Origin: Streptomyces cyaneochromogenes
GTDB lineage: Bacteria; Actinomycetota; Actinomycetes; Streptomycetales; Streptomycetaceae
Direction: 5' to 3'
DNA length: 64,000 nucleotides
NCBI RefSeq assembly: GCF_003963535.1
Contig: NZ_CP034539.1
Coordinates: 9,610,001-9,674,000 of the forward strand
In this document: piece by piece, positions 51,199-58,848 of the stretch
How positions within the stretch are numbered: the first letter of the stretch is position 1
Layout: each line of letters starts with the position of its first letter
The notes under the pieces: generated by a model
The model's input: the letters and a program-made list of their open reading frames with translations, nothing else
Told to the model about the DNA's origin: nothing
Databases searched by the model: none
Program-made: the position numbers and the translations under genes

Positions 51199-52074
51199 TC
51201 AGACCCGTTGAGGGACGACGGCGACCGGGCACTCGGAGTGGTGCAGCAGGGTGTGGGCGACCCTGCCGAGTTGCAGACCGAAGTGACCGTGCCGGCGCAG
51301 AGCGCCGACGACGATCAGGTCGGCATCGGCCGATGCCTCCAGCAGGACGCGGTGGGCGGGGCCTTCGACCGGCCGACGGTGCACTTCGGTCTCGGGGTGC
51401 TCCCGTACGGTCTCACGGAGCGCGTTGGTGAGGCGATCGGAGGCCTGCTCCTCATGCACCCTTGAGGCATCGTCCGCGATCAAAGGAGAGTCGGTGTGCT
51501 CGTGAGCCGGGCTGCGCCAGGCCCGTACGGCCGTCAGGGCACAGCCGCGCGCCCTCGCCTCGCGGGCGGCGAACCGTACGGCGCCCTCGCCGACCGTCGA
51601 GTCGCCGACACCCACCACGACCCGGCCGAAGGATCCTCGAAGGTTCCGCTCCGAGCCACGGACCACGATGACCGGGCACACCGCGCGGGCCGCCACCGAG
51701 AGGCTGACCGACCCCAGCAGCAGCCCGGCGACCTCGCCGCGCCCGCGGGAGCCCGTGACCAGGGCGAACGCCTCGTGCCCTGCCCCCAGCAGCACGGAGA
51801 CGGCATCATCGGGCAGTACCTCGCCCGACGTCTTCACCTCGGGATTGCGAAGCCGGGCACGTTCCGTGCAGGAGGCGATGATGTGCTGCACCATGACCTC
51901 CTCAGCGGGACGATCGGTGCCGAGGGACGGCCGACTTCCCTCATAACGCTCCCAGAGGGAGGCGTAGAGCAGGCGCAGCGGCAGCCCGTGGCGTGCCGCT
52001 TCGTCCACCGCCCAGTCGACCGCCAGCAGACTGGAGTCCGATCCGTCGACGCCCACGACCAGCGGGAGTTCCAT
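51199..52074 (-). CDS. Universal stress protein, two USP domains
   Basis: The protein has 291 residues from MELPLVVGVDGSDSS. Domain 1 has the ATP-binding G-x2-G-x9-G(S) loop in TGSRGRGEVAGLLLGSVSLS; domain 2 has VVGVGDSTVGEGAVRFAARE and GALRRHGHFGLQLGRVAHTL. Tandem USPs of this size, such as mycobacterial Rv2623, bind ATP and slow growth in hypoxia. The gene is divergent from a CBS-BON gene, with a symmetrical box at 52172-52188 between them, and probably heads a transcript that includes the GH65 gene. Confidence 0.92.
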   Translation of the reverse strand: MELPLVVGVDGSDSSLLAVDWAVDEAARHGLPLRLLYASLWERYEGSRPSLGTDRPAEEVMVQHIIASCTERARLRNPEVKTSGEVLPDDAVSVLLGAGHEAFALVTGSRGRGEVAGLLLGSVSLSVAARAVCPVIVVRGSERNLRGSFGRVVVGVGDSTVGEGAVRFAAREARARGCALTAVRAWRSPAHEHTDSPLIADDASRVHEEQASDRLTNALRETVREHPETEVHRRPVEGPAHRVLLEASADADLIVVGALRRHGHFGLQLGRVAHTLLHHSECPVAVVPQRV

Positions 52075-52171
52075 CGCCGCCACCGCCCATCCGTCCGGCT
52101 GCTGCAAGGCCCCCTGTGACAACCCTCGCACCGCCTACGGGCCGCCGCGACATACGGACCGGCTCTCGGTG

Positions 52172-52188
52172 CGGCCGACCCTCGGCCG
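52172..52188. promoter_or_regulatory. Symmetrical box in the USP/CBS-BON divergent promoter
   Basis: cggccga, ccc and tcggccg form a perfect 7-bp inverted repeat about 100 bases before each start codon. Its core GCCGACCCTCGGC differs by one base from GCCGACCTTCGGC at 58807-58819, another promoter of the same island. Confidence 0.6.
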
Positions 52189-52271
52189 GATTGCGGTACG
52201 CCGGGTTGAGGCGATGCTGGAGGCATACAGCCGAAGCACCTCCTCCGGCGCGCTTCTCAAGGACCCAGGAC

Positions 52272-52949
52272 ATGCCTGACACTCCGCACATCGTGAGCGA
52301 TGTGATGACCCTGCCCGTGGTGGCCGTCGGGCGTGACGCGCGGTTCAAGGAGATCGTGCGGGCGATGGACCAGTGGAAGGTCAGCGCGGTACCGGTCGTG
52401 GAGGGCGACGGGCGGGTCATCGGCGTGGTCTCCGAGGCCGACCTGCTGCCCAAGGAGGAGTTCCGGGAGGGCGAGCTCCCCCGCTCCGGGCAGATCCGGC
52501 GCCTGTCCGATCTCGCCAAGGCGGGTGCGATGACCGCCGAGGAACTCATGAGCACTCCCGCGGTCACGGTCCACCCCGACGTCACCCTGGCCCAGGCAGC
52601 ACGGATCATGGCCGTGAAACACCTCAAACGGCTGCCCGTGGTCGATGACGAGGACCGGCTGCAGGGCATCGTCAGCCGTGCCGACCTGCTGAAGGTCTTC
52701 CTGCGGTCGGACGAGGACATCGAGGAAGAGGTCCGGCGCACCGTGGTGTCCTACCTGTTCCCCGCACTCAGTCACACCATCCACGTGTCCGTGCACGACG
52801 GAGTCGTCACACTCCGCGGACGGGTCCAGGACACCTCGCTGGTCTGGGTCGCCGAGCGCCTCGTGCGGGCAGTGGAGGGCGTGGTGGACGTCGAATCCCG
52901 GCTCAGCGGCGAGGACACCGCTCCGGACCGGCCGCAGACCGCGCGGTGA
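52272..52949 (+). CDS. CBS-domain pair fused to a BON domain
   Basis: The protein has 225 residues. CBS1 (about residues 8-60, IVSDVMTLPVVAVGRDARFK) and CBS2 (about 88-145, AEELMSTPAVTVHPDVTLAQ) form a Bateman module that usually senses adenine nucleotides. The C-terminal BON domain (about 150-215, HTIHVSVHDGVVTLRGRVQD) is a membrane- or phospholipid-binding module. Mycobacterial Hrp1 (Rv2626c), a DosR-regulon protein, has the CBS pair without BON. A second gene of the same design is at 55073. The start is ATG 52272. Confidence 0.9.
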   Translation: MPDTPHIVSDVMTLPVVAVGRDARFKEIVRAMDQWKVSAVPVVEGDGRVIGVVSEADLLPKEEFREGELPRSGQIRRLSDLAKAGAMTAEELMSTPAVTVHPDVTLAQAARIMAVKHLKRLPVVDDEDRLQGIVSRADLLKVFLRSDEDIEEEVRRTVVSYLFPALSHTIHVSVHDGVVTLRGRVQDTSLVWVAERLVRAVEGVVDVESRLSGEDTAPDRPQTAR

Positions 52950-52972
52950 CCTGAGCACGTGGCCGGGCCGGA

Positions 52973-53977
52973 TCAGGGCTGGATGTCGAGTACCTCCGTC
53001 ACCGGGCGGCGCGGTGTGCTGGGGCCTTTGGGCCCGTATCCCAGCCGCAGCAGCAACTGCTGGAAGCCCGTCCCGGTCACCGGGTCACGCAGCGGCCAGC
53101 GCAGGTCCGTCCATTCGACGGGCTGGGTGACGAAGGAGCTGGACAGACCCTTGAGGGTGGCCAGCAGCAGGACGCGTTCCATGGCCTGGCCGGCGCGGAG
53201 CCAGTCCTCCGGGCGGTCGTGGGCCGTGCTGAGGAGGGCCAGCTGAGGCTTCTGCTCGAAGTCCGCGGCGTCCCGTCCGGCCACCTGCCGGTGACCGGCG
53301 AAGTCGCGCATGGGGGCCCTGCCCCCGCGTTTGCGCGGGCCGAAGGCGTACTGCGGGACTCCGTCGTCGGCGGTGGTAGCCGAGGGGGCATCGACGTGGG
53401 TCCACCGCGTCAGGTCCTGGTCGCTGCCGGCGTCGGTGATGTTGCGTGCCTCGGCCTCCTGAATCAGTTCCAGCACGTCCTGCAGATGCCATGAAGTGGG
53501 GAACGACAGGGCCGCTCCCTCAGAGCGAGCGGCGGCGCCGAGAGCTTCCCGCAGGACCTCGGGGATCTTGGTCTCCTCGAACGGGTATCGGCTGCTGTGC
53601 CGTTGATGGATCGCCGGATACAGTGCGCCGAGATCGCTCTCGCCGCCCGCAGGGTCGGTCAACCGCACACTTGCGAGCAGCGCCCGGTCGGTGGCGTCCG
53701 GCAGCAGCCGGGTTTCCGCATGCCAGCCCTCGTGGAGCACGGCGACCCTCAGGTTCAACAGGGCGGCGCCGCAGCCGAGATGAAGGCCGCGGTTGTCCGG
53801 GTCGGAGTGCGGCATGGCGCGGTCGAAGTCGGCGAACAGCACAAAGGTGCGGGCGTCCCGGAAATAGCGGAAGCGCCAGGGCTGTGCGTTGTGCATGGAC
53901 GGAGCGGCCGCGGCGTCGTGGACCAGGGCCGCCACCCGTTCGTCGGATGGTGTGTGGTGGCTGACTTCTCTGCTCAC
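52973..53977 (-). CDS. Acg-type nitroreductase-fold protein
   Basis: The protein has 334 residues from GTG 53977, after ggggagg. It starts like the Acg family (VAALVHDAAAAPSMHNAQPW RFRYF) and contains FADFDRAMPHSDPDNRGLHL, HQRHSSRYPFEETKIP, and FVTQPVEWTDLRWPLRDPVT near the C-terminus. Mycobacterial Acg (Rv2032), Rv3127 and Rv3131 have this doubled nitroreductase fold and are DosR-controlled; they bind FMN weakly and may store rather than use it. It converges with the CBS-BON gene. The catalytic activity is uncertain. Confidence 0.88.
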   Translation of the reverse strand: MSREVSHHTPSDERVAALVHDAAAAPSMHNAQPWRFRYFRDARTFVLFADFDRAMPHSDPDNRGLHLGCGAALLNLRVAVLHEGWHAETRLLPDATDRALLASVRLTDPAGGESDLGALYPAIHQRHSSRYPFEETKIPEVLREALGAAARSEGAALSFPTSWHLQDVLELIQEAEARNITDAGSDQDLTRWTHVDAPSATTADDGVPQYAFGPRKRGGRAPMRDFAGHRQVAGRDAADFEQKPQLALLSTAHDRPEDWLRAGQAMERVLLLATLKGLSSSFVTQPVEWTDLRWPLRDPVTGTGFQQLLLRLGYGPKGPSTPRRPVTEVLDIQP

Positions 53978-54035
53978 CGGAGCCTCCCCTCGCGAGTCGG
54001 CGGCACGCCGGGACGAGGCCGCTGCCCCCGGCCGG

Positions 54036-54956
54036 CTACTGCTCGGCCGGAGTGATGCGGCGGCCCGTGAGACTCGCCGGCCGGATCGACACCCACATTT
54101 CGCGTTCACCGCCCGCCCACGGTGAGGTGTGGGCGTGTTCGGAGAGCCTGCGCACGGCGTCGGGCTCCGTCACGACGCTTGCCGGGCCGACCGCGAGCAC
54201 GCTCCAGCCCTGGCTCAGAGCCTCGTCGACGTGGTCGACCTCGAAGGCGACGTCCGTTCCCACGGCCGCCGCGGGCACGGTGTCGGGCGCGGTCCGGAAC
54301 ACGATCGTGTCGTCGACGATCTCGTAGTTGACCGGGACGACCGCGGGGCGTCCGTCGGGTGTCGACACCGCGATACGCCCCACCCCGTGCGTGGAGAGGA
54401 GCCTGCGGCATTCCGCCGGGCCGAGATCGCGCAACTGAGGGTGCAGCAGCGCGTGGCCTTGACCGGGAGGGAGATCGATGCCTCCTCCTCGCAGCGCGGT
54501 GACGGAGGTGCCCAGCGCGTCGGCCAGCCTGATGAGAGTCGCCACCGTCGGGTCGGCGGGCCGTTCCTCCAGGTACGCCAGATACTCGGGCGACATCCGT
54601 GCGCGACGGGCGGTTTCCTCCCGGCTCAGGTTCTGTCGCCGACGTTCGACGGCCACGCGCCGACCGATGTCGCCGGGATCGAGTGTCCCGGTCGGCCGGG
54701 CGGCCGCGGCCACGGTCTCCGCCTCACCCGTGTACCGGGAAGGCTCGTGGGCGGTGTCGGGCTGTCCGTCCTCGACATGGCGGATGTGCGCGTCGGGCCC
54801 GGGGAACACGAGGGTCACTTCGTCCGTGTCCGACCAGCGCACGTCGTAGGGAGGTGTTCCGTCCTCGTGGTGCAGTCCGACGATTTCGCCGTCGCGCCTG
54901 GTGGCGCCGGTCGCCGGGCTTTCGATGACCAGTTGGTCGCCGAGGTGAGCTCGCAT
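54036..54956 (-). CDS. DUF1918-HTH-PNPOx three-domain fusion protein
   Basis: The protein has 306 residues from MRAHLGDQLV. Residues 1-60 are a DUF1918 domain (QLVIESPATGATRRDGEIVG, PPYDVRWSDTDEVTLVFPGP), the fold of mycobacterial Rv0569 and Rv2302. Residues about 108-170 are an XRE-type helix-turn-helix (DIGRRVAVERRRQNLSREET, ARRARMSPEYLAYLEERP). Residues about 190-300 form a pyridoxamine 5'-phosphate-oxidase-like flavin-binding barrel (LGPAECRRLLSTHGVGRIAV, VVPVNYEIVDDTIVFRT). The combination suggests a DNA-binding redox or flavin sensor. It is divergent from the second CBS-BON gene with a box at 55021. Confidence 0.88.
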   Translation of the reverse strand: MRAHLGDQLVIESPATGATRRDGEIVGLHHEDGTPPYDVRWSDTDEVTLVFPGPDAHIRHVEDGQPDTAHEPSRYTGEAETVAAAARPTGTLDPGDIGRRVAVERRRQNLSREETARRARMSPEYLAYLEERPADPTVATLIRLADALGTSVTALRGGGIDLPPGQGHALLHPQLRDLGPAECRRLLSTHGVGRIAVSTPDGRPAVVPVNYEIVDDTIVFRTAPDTVPAAAVGTDVAFEVDHVDEALSQGWSVLAVGPASVVTEPDAVRRLSEHAHTSPWAGGEREMWVSIRPASLTGRRITPAEQ

Positions 54957-55020
54957 GGTCGCCGCCCTCTCCTCAGAATGGTGCTGTATCCAACGTGCCA
55001 CGCGCGACACGCCGCCGCAT

Positions 55021-55035
55021 GGGCCGAGAGTCCCC
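55021..55035. promoter_or_regulatory. DosR-like box upstream of the second CBS-BON gene
   Basis: gggccgagagtcccc differs by one base from the site at 58765-58779. Its first 14 bases align without gaps to the mycobacterial DosR core GGGACTWWAGTCCC. It ends 37 bases before the CBS-BON ATG and lies 64 bases from the divergent fusion gene, so it could serve both. Confidence 0.7.
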
Positions 55036-55072
55036 GATCCGTGAGCTTGGCGGCCGGTATCCGGGAGGCGAC

Positions 55073-55744
55073 ATGCACCACCGAACGGTCGGGGAGCTCA
55101 TGACCCGGGACGTCGTCCGGGCGCGGCGCGACATGCCGTTCAAGGAGATCGTCAGGCTGCTGACGGAGAACGACATCACCGCCGTACCGGTCGTGGACGA
55201 TCGGGACCATACGGTCGGCGTGGTGTCCGAGGCCGACCTGCTGCGCAAGAGCGCCGGTCAGGCCGATCCGTCCGGGCGGGCCCCGGTTCCGCGCCTGGAG
55301 GCCTGGGAGCGGGCCAAGGCCGAGGGGGCCCGCGCCGAGGAACTGATGTCCGCGCCGGCGGTCTGCGCCCGTCCGGAGTGGAATGTGGTCGAGGCCGCCC
55401 GTCTGATGGAGACCCGCCATGTCAAGCGGCTGCCCGTGGTGGACGAGGCGGACCGGCTCCTGGGCATCGTCAGCCGCGGCGATCTGCTGCGGATCTTCCT
55501 GCGCCGTGACGACGCCATCCGCGACGAGATCGCCGAGGACGTGCTGCGCCGGACGATGGGGCTCGATCCCTCGGAGGTGACGGCCGAGGTGCACGAGGGC
55601 CAGGTCAGCCTCCGTGGCTCCGTCGAGTTCAGGAGCCTGATCCCCGTCATCGAGCGGCTGTGCCGAAGCGTCGACGGCGTGGTGTCGGTGGCCGAGCACA
55701 TCACGTACCGGACGGACGACTCCCGGCGTTCGCCCGCCGTCTGA
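55073..55744 (+). CDS. CBS-domain pair fused to a BON domain (second copy)
   Basis: The protein has 223 residues. CBS1 (VGELMTRDVVRARRDMPFKE), CBS2 (AEELMSAPAVCARPEWNVVE, HVKRLPVVDEADRLLGIVSR) and a C-terminal BON domain (VTAEVHEGQVSLRGSVEFRS) are in the same order as in the protein at 52272, to which it is clearly paralogous. gggagg lies five bases before the ATG. The DosR-like box just upstream supports control as part of the dormancy set. The likely role is adenylate sensing near the membrane; that is inferred from the domains. Confidence 0.9.
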   Translation: MHHRTVGELMTRDVVRARRDMPFKEIVRLLTENDITAVPVVDDRDHTVGVVSEADLLRKSAGQADPSGRAPVPRLEAWERAKAEGARAEELMSAPAVCARPEWNVVEAARLMETRHVKRLPVVDEADRLLGIVSRGDLLRIFLRRDDAIRDEIAEDVLRRTMGLDPSEVTAEVHEGQVSLRGSVEFRSLIPVIERLCRSVDGVVSVAEHITYRTDDSRRSPAV

Positions 55745-55846
55745 GGGGCAGTCCACGCGCGCAGCCGAGCGGCCCGTGGGACCGGGGTCGTGCGCGGGCC
55801 GACGGTGACGCACGGACCTTGCTTGGGACAAGGCCCCGCTCACGAC

Positions 55847-56311
55847 TCAGCTGGTGATCTCGACGCGCTGAGGCTTCCCCCTCTCGGTTTTGGGGACGCG
55901 TACCGTGAGCACCCCGTTGGCCAGGTCCGCGCTGACGTGCTCGGTGTCCGCGTTCGGCGGCAAGGCGGTGCGGTAGTCGAACTGCCCGATGCGGCGGGTG
56001 TGCCTGCGGACCACCCCGGTGCGCTCCCTTTCCTTGATCTCACCGTGGACGTCCAGTTCGCCTTCGACGACCTCCACCGTGATCTGGTCCTTGTCCACAC
56101 CGGGAAGTTCCAGCTCCACCAGGTAGGCGTCCTCGGTGTCCTCGACGTCGGCCAGCGGCGCCCACGCCTCGGCGGTGTCGAACTCGGGGAAGCCGGCGAT
56201 GGGGAAGGTCGCATGCATGAGCCGATCCATGCGGGTGCGGAGATCCTCGATCTCACGGAAGGGGTCCCACACGGGATGTGCGCCCCTGCCGCGTCGTACG
56301 GGATGTGTCAT
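55847..56311 (-). CDS. Hsp20/alpha-crystallin small heat-shock protein
   Basis: The protein has 154 residues from MTHPVRRGRG, with aggagg at ideal spacing. The alpha-crystallin domain covers about residues 45-145 (YLVELELPGVDKDQITVEVV, GELDVHGEIKERERTGVVRR, LADVEDTEDAYLVELELPGV) and ends with the typical GVLTVRVPKTERGKPQRVEI. It is an ATP-independent holdase. Mycobacterial HspX (Rv2031c) is the DosR-regulon counterpart. It is the last gene of a four-gene minus-strand run with the DUF1876, pncB and Rv1733c-type genes. Confidence 0.95.
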   Translation of the reverse strand: MTHPVRRGRGAHPVWDPFREIEDLRTRMDRLMHATFPIAGFPEFDTAEAWAPLADVEDTEDAYLVELELPGVDKDQITVEVVEGELDVHGEIKERERTGVVRRHTRRIGQFDYRTALPPNADTEHVSADLANGVLTVRVPKTERGKPQRVEITS

Positions 56312-56346
56312 GGCTGATCCTCCTCCTTGCGTTCCGATCCCGGGGC

Positions 56347-56634
56347 TCACGTGGGCCGGCCGGCGACCTGACGGGTGCTGGGCCGGGAGGCGTCCACGTC
56401 TTCGATGTCGCGCTCGGCGACGTTCAGCAGCTGCTGGGCGAGGTCGTTCATGGCCCTGCTCGCCGCGAGTTCGTCACCGATCTCCGGCACGTTCATGTCC
56501 GCCGGATTGCAGTGCGCGGACCCGTGTCCGGTGAGCGTCGTGGTGCCCGTGTCCAGCACCACGCGTGCCTTCGTCGTCCCCTCGTCGTCCTCGAAGAGGT
56601 GGAGACGAACCTTCCATTCCGCCGTGTGCGGCAT
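56347..56634 (-). CDS. DUF1876 (Rv1738/Rv2632c-type) protein
   Basis: The protein has 95 residues from MPHTAEWKVRLHLFEDDEGT, with gaggagg upstream. The segment ARVVLDTGTTTLTGHGSAHC and the helix IGDELAASRAMNDLAQQLLN match the small alpha/beta fold of Rv1738 and Rv2632c. Rv1738 is strongly DosR-induced and structurally resembles ribosome hibernation factors. The gene lies 11 bases after pncB and 35 before hsp20, on the same strand. A ribosome-related role is inference from structure. Confidence 0.88.
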   Translation of the reverse strand: MPHTAEWKVRLHLFEDDEGTTKARVVLDTGTTTLTGHGSAHCNPADMNVPEIGDELAASRAMNDLAQQLLNVAERDIEDVDASRPSTRQVAGRPT

Positions 56635-56645
56635 CGCTTTCCTCC

Positions 56646-58037
56646 TCACCTCGTTACGCACCGATGTGACCCGGATGCGGTTCGTTCTGCGTCCGGGGGC
56701 TGTGCGGCGGGAGCGCGCGCCAGCTCTTCAACGCGGTGTCGGACTCGTGCGGTGAGTACGCTGAGCCGCTCGGACACCGTCGCCCGAGGCGCCTGCGGTC
56801 CTCGGATTCGACGGGCCGCCGACGGCAGTCCGTCCAGGTCGGTGGCGAACCTCGCCCGGCACTCGTCGAGCGTGGACCTGTCGCCGGTGCGCCGCCCGCC
56901 CCGCATCACCGTCTCCAGCAGCGGCCTTCCGTCGGCTGGTGGCTTCTCGTCGGCCAGGCCGATCACGTCGGCGTATCCGGGACGGCGGAACACCTGCTTG
57001 GGGCCGGGTGCCGTGACCTTCGCGGTGGAGAGCTTCATCACCGGCCGTCCGTCGTACTCCACCATTTTGTAGGCGGAGTCCAGGAACGGGGCGTCGGCCG
57101 AGACCCCGACGCGGGTGCCGACGGCGTACGTGTCGATCGGCGCGCCCGAGCGGACCAGTTCGTCCAGGGCGTACTCGTCGAGACCGCCACTGGCGACGAT
57201 CCGCACGTCCGGCAGGCCCGCGCCGTCGAGGATGTCCCGTGCTCGCACCGCCAGGGTCCCGAGGTCGCTGCTGTCCAGTCGCACGGCCGACCCCGGCCCG
57301 CGGTCCAGGTCCCGCAGGACGCGCGCCGCGACGTGGACGCCGTCCTCGGTGTCGTAGGTGTCCACCAGCAAGGTCACCGGGCCGGGGTGGGACCGTGCGA
57401 AGGCGCGGAACGCACTCTCCTCGGTGGCGAACGCCTCCACGAAGGAATGCGCCATCGTCCCGACGGCGGGTATGCCGACAGCGGTGGCTGCGGCCACGTT
57501 GCTGGTCCCGGCGAAGCCGACCATCGCGCCGAGGCGGGCGGCCTGGAACCCGGACTGCGGGCCGTGGGTCCGCCGCAGGGAGAAGTCCACGACCGGATGC
57601 CCGGCCGCGGCCAGCATGCAGCGCGCGGCCTTCGAGGCGAGCGCGGTCTGGTGGCTGACCTGGTTGAGCACGTAGGTTTCGGCCAACTGCGCCTGCGGAA
57701 GCGGCGCGGTCACCTCCAGCAGGGGCTCGCCCGCCCGCACGATCCGCCCTTCCGGAACGGCCCGCACGTCGCCCGTGAACTCCAGGCCGAGCAGGGCCTG
57801 AACGTCGCCCGGCGGCCGGTGCAGGGCGGAAGCGAAGGCATCGACGTCCTCCGGGCCGACATGCAGGCCGGACAGGTAGTCCAGGGCCGACTCCAGCCCC
57901 GCCGCGACCAGGAAGCCCCGCTCGGGAGGCAGGTCGCGTACGAAGAGACTGAAGGTCGCCGGGGCGGTCATGCCCTCCCGCAGATAGGACATGGCCATCG
58001 TGACCTCGTACAGATCGGTGGTCATCGCATCGGACAT
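56646..58037 (-). CDS. pncB: Nicotinate phosphoribosyltransferase
   Basis: The protein has 463 residues from ATG 58037, with aaggagg eight bases upstream (GTG 58046 would overlap that site). The N-terminal TTDLYEVTMAMSYLREGM, the active-site region PVVDFSLRRTHGPQSGFQAA, the phospho-accepting histidine in GTMAHSFVEAF and the phosphoribosyl-binding ASGGLDEYALDELVRSG are present. It recycles nicotinate to NaMN for NAD synthesis. In mycobacteria the second copy, PncB2 (Rv0573c), is DosR-controlled. The C-terminus is about 60 residues longer than minimal and Arg/Ala-rich. Confidence 0.94.
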   Translation of the reverse strand: MSDAMTTDLYEVTMAMSYLREGMTAPATFSLFVRDLPPERGFLVAAGLESALDYLSGLHVGPEDVDAFASALHRPPGDVQALLGLEFTGDVRAVPEGRIVRAGEPLLEVTAPLPQAQLAETYVLNQVSHQTALASKAARCMLAAAGHPVVDFSLRRTHGPQSGFQAARLGAMVGFAGTSNVAAATAVGIPAVGTMAHSFVEAFATEESAFRAFARSHPGPVTLLVDTYDTEDGVHVAARVLRDLDRGPGSAVRLDSSDLGTLAVRARDILDGAGLPDVRIVASGGLDEYALDELVRSGAPIDTYAVGTRVGVSADAPFLDSAYKMVEYDGRPVMKLSTAKVTAPGPKQVFRRPGYADVIGLADEKPPADGRPLLETVMRGGRRTGDRSTLDECRARFATDLDGLPSAARRIRGPQAPRATVSERLSVLTARVRHRVEELARAPAAQPPDAERTASGSHRCVTR

Positions 58038-58079
58038 GAGCGTCACCTCCTTCCAGCCTCCGCCCGAGCTCCTCGTCCG

Positions 58080-58685
58080 TCACCTGCGGAAGCGCTCGGA
58101 CCACAGGGGCTCCACCAGGTCCCACTCGGCGTCCCACTGCGCGTACCTTCTGCGGTCCAGCATGTGGCGCATGCCCGCCCGCGCCGCGAAGGACCCGGCG
58201 ATCACGCCGACCGCCGCCATACCGCCCACGAACCAGCCCGTGGTCGTGGCGCCCAGCGCGCTCATCGGCGGACCGGTGATGGCCCCGGCCTGGTCCACCC
58301 AGACTCGAGCGGTCGCACCCTTGGGCGTTCCTGGCTCTGCCAGGACGGTTCCCGTGCGCACCCGGCCATTGCCGTCGGTCCAGCGGACCTGCGCCTGTTG
58401 CTTCCCGCCCTCGGTATCACCCTTGACATTCGACGTCAGCCGGGCGGTGACCTCCTGCCGCTGTGCTGACTGGATCTGGACGGTACGCATCGACGACTCG
58501 TAAGCCGTCAGCCCCGCACTGAGCGCGGCCATCGGCAGGCCGACGACGAATACGAGTATCAAGAAGCGGCCGAACCAGGCTTCGACCCTGTCGGACGTAC
58601 GCCGCAGGGGATTCGCCCCCTTCGAGGTGTGCTCCTGGTGCGGCGGGGGTGGGCCGGACGCGGACGGCGAACCTTGTGCACTCAT
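58080..58685 (-). CDS. Rv1733c-type two-helix membrane protein (dormancy operon)
   Basis: The protein has 201 residues from MSAQGSPSASG. A Pro/Ser-rich head leads to GANPLRRTSDRVEAWFGRF, a first membrane helix (ILVFVVGLPMAALSAGL), an extracytoplasmic domain (SAQRQEVTARLTSNVKGDTE, ATARVWVDQAGAITGPPMSA), a second helix (TTTGWFVGGMAAVGVIAGSF) and a basic tail ending WDLVEPLWSERFRR. It shares layout and NPLRR motif with the protein at 20496. Rv1733c is a DosR-regulon membrane protein. It heads the run to pncB (42-base gap), DUF1876 and hsp20, below two boxes. Confidence 0.82.
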   Translation of the reverse strand: MSAQGSPSASGPPPPHQEHTSKGANPLRRTSDRVEAWFGRFLILVFVVGLPMAALSAGLTAYESSMRTVQIQSAQRQEVTARLTSNVKGDTEGGKQQAQVRWTDGNGRVRTGTVLAEPGTPKGATARVWVDQAGAITGPPMSALGATTTGWFVGGMAAVGVIAGSFAARAGMRHMLDRRRYAQWDAEWDLVEPLWSERFRR

Positions 58686-58764
58686 GAGTCGGCCTCCAGC
58701 AGGTCGCTGGTCCGTTCCCCCGTCTCTCCGTCCCACCATCGAACGGCAGCGGAGACCGGTCACT

Positions 58765-58779
58765 GGGCCGAAAGTCCCC
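58765..58779. promoter_or_regulatory. DosR-like box upstream of the Rv1733c/pncB/DUF1876/hsp20 run
   Basis: gggccgaaagtcccc differs by one base from the site at 55021-55035 and aligns with the DosR core GGGACTWWAGTCCC at 12 of 14 positions, allowing W. It lies 79 bases upstream of the Rv1733c-type start codon. Confidence 0.72.
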
Positions 58780-58804
58780 GCGGGGGCGACGTACGGCCCC
58801 GCAA

Positions 58805-58819
58805 GGGCCGACCTTCGGC
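58805..58819. promoter_or_regulatory. Second symmetrical box upstream of the Rv1733c/pncB/hsp20 run
   Basis: gggccgaccttcggc contains the inverted repeat GCCGA-CCT-TCGGC, nearly identical to the centre of 52172-52188. It starts exactly 40 bases from the start of the neighbouring box, about four helical turns, so both could be bound from one face. Confidence 0.6.
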
Positions 58820-58848
58820 AAGATCCGTCTCCGCCCGGCGCGGCGCGG

